NCBI RefSeq assembly: GCF_000972705.2
Contig: NZ_LATL02000070.1
Location: 7,117 to 15,363 of the forward strand
Length of the DNA stretch: 8,247 nucleotides
From: Limnoraphis robusta CS-951
Lineage (GTDB): Bacteria > Cyanobacteriota > Cyanobacteriia > Cyanobacteriales > Microcoleaceae
Reading direction: 5' to 3'
Positions 6,040 through 8,247 of the stretch are shown here, one piece after another. A program made the translations under genes and the position numbers. Position 1 is the first letter of the stretch, and the number at the start of each line of letters is the position of its first letter. The notes under the pieces were generated by a model. The model ran no database searches. It saw nothing but the letters and a program-made list of their open reading frames with translations, and was not told the DNA's origin.

Positions 6040-7218
6040 ATGGATTTGCTAGAGTATCAAGCCAAAGCTTTATTTCGTGAGATGAACATTCCAGTTTTGC
6101 CCTCACAACGCATTGATCGCGCTCAAGATCTCAAGGGGTTGAGAATCCCCTATCCCGTCGTCCTCAAGTCTCAGGTGCGTTCAGGAGGCCGGGGCAAAGC
6201 TGGAGGAATTCGGTTTGTTGAAAATACAATTGATGCTGTGGCTGCCGCTAATGCTATTTTTAATCTACCGATTCGGGATGAATATCCCCAAGTTCTTCTG
6301 GCTGAAGGAAAATATAATGCCGATCAAGAGTTTTATCTAGCGGTGACTTTAGATCCCGTTAGCCGCCGTCCGATTCTGTTGGGATCGAGTAAAGGCGGAG
6401 TAGAAGTGGAAGAATCGATCTCAGAAGTTCAGAAAGTTGTTGTTGAGCGGGAGTTTTCGCCGTTCTATGCTCGTCATTTGAGCGTTAAAATGGGATTACA
6501 GCAAGACTTGATCTTGGCGGTGAGTAACATCATTGAAAAGATGTATCATCTGTTTGTACAGAAGGATTTAGATCTGGTGGAGATCAATCCACTCGGGATT
6601 AGCCCCAGTGGTGAAGTTATGGCTCTCGATGGCAAAGTGATCTTGAATGACAATGCTCTTGGACGCCATGAGGACTTAGCGGCTTTGATTGAAAATCATC
6701 ATCTTCTTCCTCAAGTCACAGGACAAGATATCCCTTCTTTTGCTTTTCCCTGTGAGTTTGATCGAATGTTGCAACCCCAACTGAAATGGATGGAAGTTGA
6801 AGGTAATATTGGCCTTTTATGCAATGGGGTGGATCTGACGATGGCAACGGTCGATCTGATTGTTCAAGAGAAAGGAAAACTGGCTCATTTCCTCGATTTG
6901 CAGGCCGAGGATTATACTGAACTGACGGACAATTGGCGAGATCGTCTTTACCAGGGTTTAGAGTTGGTGAGTCAGTCTAAGAAGGTGAAAGTCGTTCTGG
7001 TAAATCTTCTCAGTCACTTTGTCACGGCTGAGAAAACGGTTTCAGAAATTGCCAATTATCTCACCCGAAAAGTTCAGATCGGTGATGTACCTCAGTTTGT
7101 TTTGCGGTTAACGGTTAACCCTTCTCGGGAGATCCAAGATCAGTTAACGCAACTCCCGGTTCAAGTGACGGAAAGTTTGGATGAAGCGGTGAAGTTAGCG
7201 GTTTCTTTGGCGAAGTAA
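6040..7218 (+). CDS. sucC: Succinyl-CoA synthetase beta subunit (divergent)
   Basis: At 392 residues this has the normal length of ADP-forming succinate-CoA ligase beta (388 in E. coli). With the alpha subunit it interconverts succinyl-CoA + ADP + phosphate and succinate + CoA + ATP. The ATP-grasp domain (about 1-225) is well kept: LLEYQAKALF at 3-12, the nucleotide loop VRSGGRGKAGG at 46-56, LVEINPL at 179-185 with the phospho-histidine-facing Glu181 and a metal-binding Asn183, LDGK at 196-199 and NALGRHED at 205-212. The C-terminal CoA-ligase domain (about 250-392) is eroded at signature loops. FLDVGGGA of classical enzymes is FLDLQAED (284-291), and VNIFGGIVRCD is VNLLSHFVTAE (321-331). 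The start ATG has AAGGG nine bases upstream. sucD follows on the same strand after 187 bases. Identity as a SucC homologue is secure; full activity is not. Confidence 0.9.
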   Translation: MDLLEYQAKALFREMNIPVLPSQRIDRAQDLKGLRIPYPVVLKSQVRSGGRGKAGGIRFVENTIDAVAAANAIFNLPIRDEYPQVLLAEGKYNADQEFYLAVTLDPVSRRPILLGSSKGGVEVEESISEVQKVVVEREFSPFYARHLSVKMGLQQDLILAVSNIIEKMYHLFVQKDLDLVEINPLGISPSGEVMALDGKVILNDNALGRHEDLAALIENHHLLPQVTGQDIPSFAFPCEFDRMLQPQLKWMEVEGNIGLLCNGVDLTMATVDLIVQEKGKLAHFLDLQAEDYTELTDNWRDRLYQGLELVSQSKKVKVVLVNLLSHFVTAEKTVSEIANYLTRKVQIGDVPQFVLRLTVNPSREIQDQLTQLPVQVTESLDEAVKLAVSLAK

Positions 7219-7405
7219 TCCTGGGGGGTTTGGGGTCTGATTGGACTCGCGATCGCAACTTGGAGAATTGCGAAGGATTAGAATAGAGAAATCTTGCATC
7301 CCATGCAGTTCAATCAACTGTCCGTTCTCAGCAGATTGCGTCAACGGTTACAGTAGATTTCCTATTGGTGTATCAGTTTAGGGTGTACGAGTTAAACGAA
7401 TAACT
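7219..7405. other. sucC-sucD intergenic region
   Basis: The 187-base gap is long for a two-subunit operon and contains a HIP1 site at 7249-7256. No hairpin with T-tract is seen, so read-through from sucC is possible. No convincing promoter was found, and no good Shine-Dalgarno precedes sucD. Confidence 0.4.
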
Positions 7406-8247
7406 ATGAATTTGACGCCAGACAGTAAAGTTTTAATTCAGGGGAATGCAGCTTCTCAAGCTTTGATCCATGCAGTTCTCAATATGAAGGCTTATGGTAC
7501 GAATATTGTTGCTTGTGTCAGCCCGAGTCAAGGTGGAGGCTATCTCCAGGACATTCCGATTTTTGATTTGGTTGAACAAGCACAAGTTAAGGTCGGCCCG
7601 GTGGAAACCAGTATCATTTGGGTAAACCCTTATCAAGTATTAGATGCGGCTTTAGAAGCGATTGAAGCGGGTGTCCGTCAACTGCTGATTATCACCAAAG
7701 GTATGCCGCCTCTCGATATGGTGCGTCTAATTCGCAAAGCAGAAGTTGCGGAAACGATTGTGATAGGCCCCAATTGTGCCGGGATTATTATACCGAATAA
7801 ACTGTTATGGGGGGTTCATCCCGGCGAGTTTTATACTCCCGGTTCGATTGGGTTAATTGGTCGCGGTAGCCGTCTGACTTATGAAATTGCTTTTCAACTG
7901 ACTCAAGCCAAGCTGGGACAGTCAATTGGCGTCAGTATTGGCAGTGATTTGATGATCGGTTCTTCTTTCATTCCCTGGTTGCAAATTTTGGATGAAGATG
8001 ATCAAACAGACGTGATTGTTTTGGTGGGAGAAGTGAGTGGTCATGGTGAGGAAGAAGCGGCTTCCTATATTGCCGAAACGATTGATAAGCCTGTGATTGC
8101 TTATATCGCTGGACTTCATTTACCGAACAGTCAAGCAATGGGTCATTCTTGTACTTTGGCAACCTCTAAACTGATTGCTCAAACCATGTGTCCTCCCACA
8201 ATTGATAGCAAAATTTCTGCATTTAAACAAGCTAAAATTCCCTTGGC
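7406..8247 (+). CDS. sucD: Succinyl-CoA synthetase alpha subunit (divergent, 3' end outside window)
   Basis: The visible 280 codons cover almost all of the roughly 290 residues expected. The N-terminal CoA-binding domain (about 6-130) begins KVLIQGNAASQALIHAVLNM, where classical SucD has a GITG-type loop after the same V-Q-G. YGTNIVACVSP, IGPNCAGIIIP (119-130) and LTYE (157-160) are recognisable. In the ligase domain (about 145-280), Glu209 in GEVSGHGEEEAA matches E. coli Glu208, and His247 in AMGHS matches the phosphorylated His246. Classical glycine and serine loops are changed: SRSGTLTYE is GRGSRLTYE (152-160), GIGGDP is SIGSDL (177-182), and GHAGAI plus the glycine-rich GGKGTA after the histidine is GHSCTLATSKL (246-256). 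ATG 7406 is the only usable start; an in-frame stop lies at 7379-7381. Pairing with sucC immediately upstream supports the assignment. The protein retains the core catalytic residues but its activity cannot be taken for granted. Confidence 0.88.
   Translation, partial: MNLTPDSKVLIQGNAASQALIHAVLNMKAYGTNIVACVSPSQGGGYLQDIPIFDLVEQAQVKVGPVETSIIWVNPYQVLDAALEAIEAGVRQLLIITKGMPPLDMVRLIRKAEVAETIVIGPNCAGIIIPNKLLWGVHPGEFYTPGSIGLIGRGSRLTYEIAFQLTQAKLGQSIGVSIGSDLMIGSSFIPWLQILDEDDQTDVIVLVGEVSGHGEEEAASYIAETIDKPVIAYIAGLHLPNSQAMGHSCTLATSKLIAQTMCPPTIDSKISAFKQAKIPL

Noticed and set aside
7303..7356. 17-residue mini-ORF between sucC and sucD
   Set aside because: No Shine-Dalgarno, 49 bases from sucD and no overlap; likely chance despite the same length as the mini-ORF before sucC.
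7433..8162. Several minus-strand open frames of 64-67 residues opposite sucD
   Set aside because: They are antisense shadows of a clearly coding gene and show no motif or start signal of their own.

Overview
The window looks like the chromosome of a cyanobacterium, probably a filamentous or colonial one. The evidence is seven copies of the HIP1 octamer GCGATCGC in 8.2 kb, short tandem heptamer repeats (STRR type) between genes, and several genes of typically cyanobacterial families: an EbsA-like pilus protein, a PirA-like PII-binding micro-protein, an MgdA-like glucolipid synthase and a P-loop/DRTGG protein. No rRNA, tRNA, CRISPR array or insertion sequence was seen. Genus cannot be fixed from this sequence alone.

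Layout. (1) At 1-140 an open frame on the minus strand runs off the left edge and may be the start of a divergent gene. (2) 164-1558 (+) is tldD, a zinc metallopeptidase. (3) Converging on it is a 50-residue gene at 1611-1763 (-) that I read as pirA, the PII-interacting regulator of arginine synthesis. Its upstream region holds a -10 box and a perfect NtcA site (GTA-N8-TAC) at 1864-1877. (4) 1891-2105 is a repeat block: GGCAAAA heptamers, a GC-rich inverted-repeat spacer, then ACTGGTC heptamers, ending at the terminator of the next gene. (5) 2157-3251 (-) is a phosphotransacetylase-like P-loop/DRTGG protein without a catalytic acetyltransferase domain, with a GTG start and a strong Shine-Dalgarno. 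(6) 3485-3874 (-) is ebsA-like. (7) After a divergent intergenic region with a possible 52-residue micro-ORF comes a GT2 glycosyltransferase (4308-5858, +) matching monoglucosyldiacylglycerol synthase, the first step of cyanobacterial galactolipid synthesis. (8) 6040-7218 and 7406-8247 (+, the second cut by the window end) encode the two subunits of a divergent succinyl-CoA synthetase.

How the parts fit. Most genes are single transcription units of core cyanobacterial physiology: nitrogen signalling (pirA/NtcA), membrane lipid synthesis (mgdA), type IV pili (ebsA), proteolysis (tldD) and carbon metabolism (sucC-sucD). The points most worth a second look are the small pirA gene with its NtcA site, and the succinyl-CoA synthetase pair. 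The latter keeps the catalytic histidine and key glutamates but has lost glycine-rich loops that are nearly invariant in classical enzymes, in both subunits.
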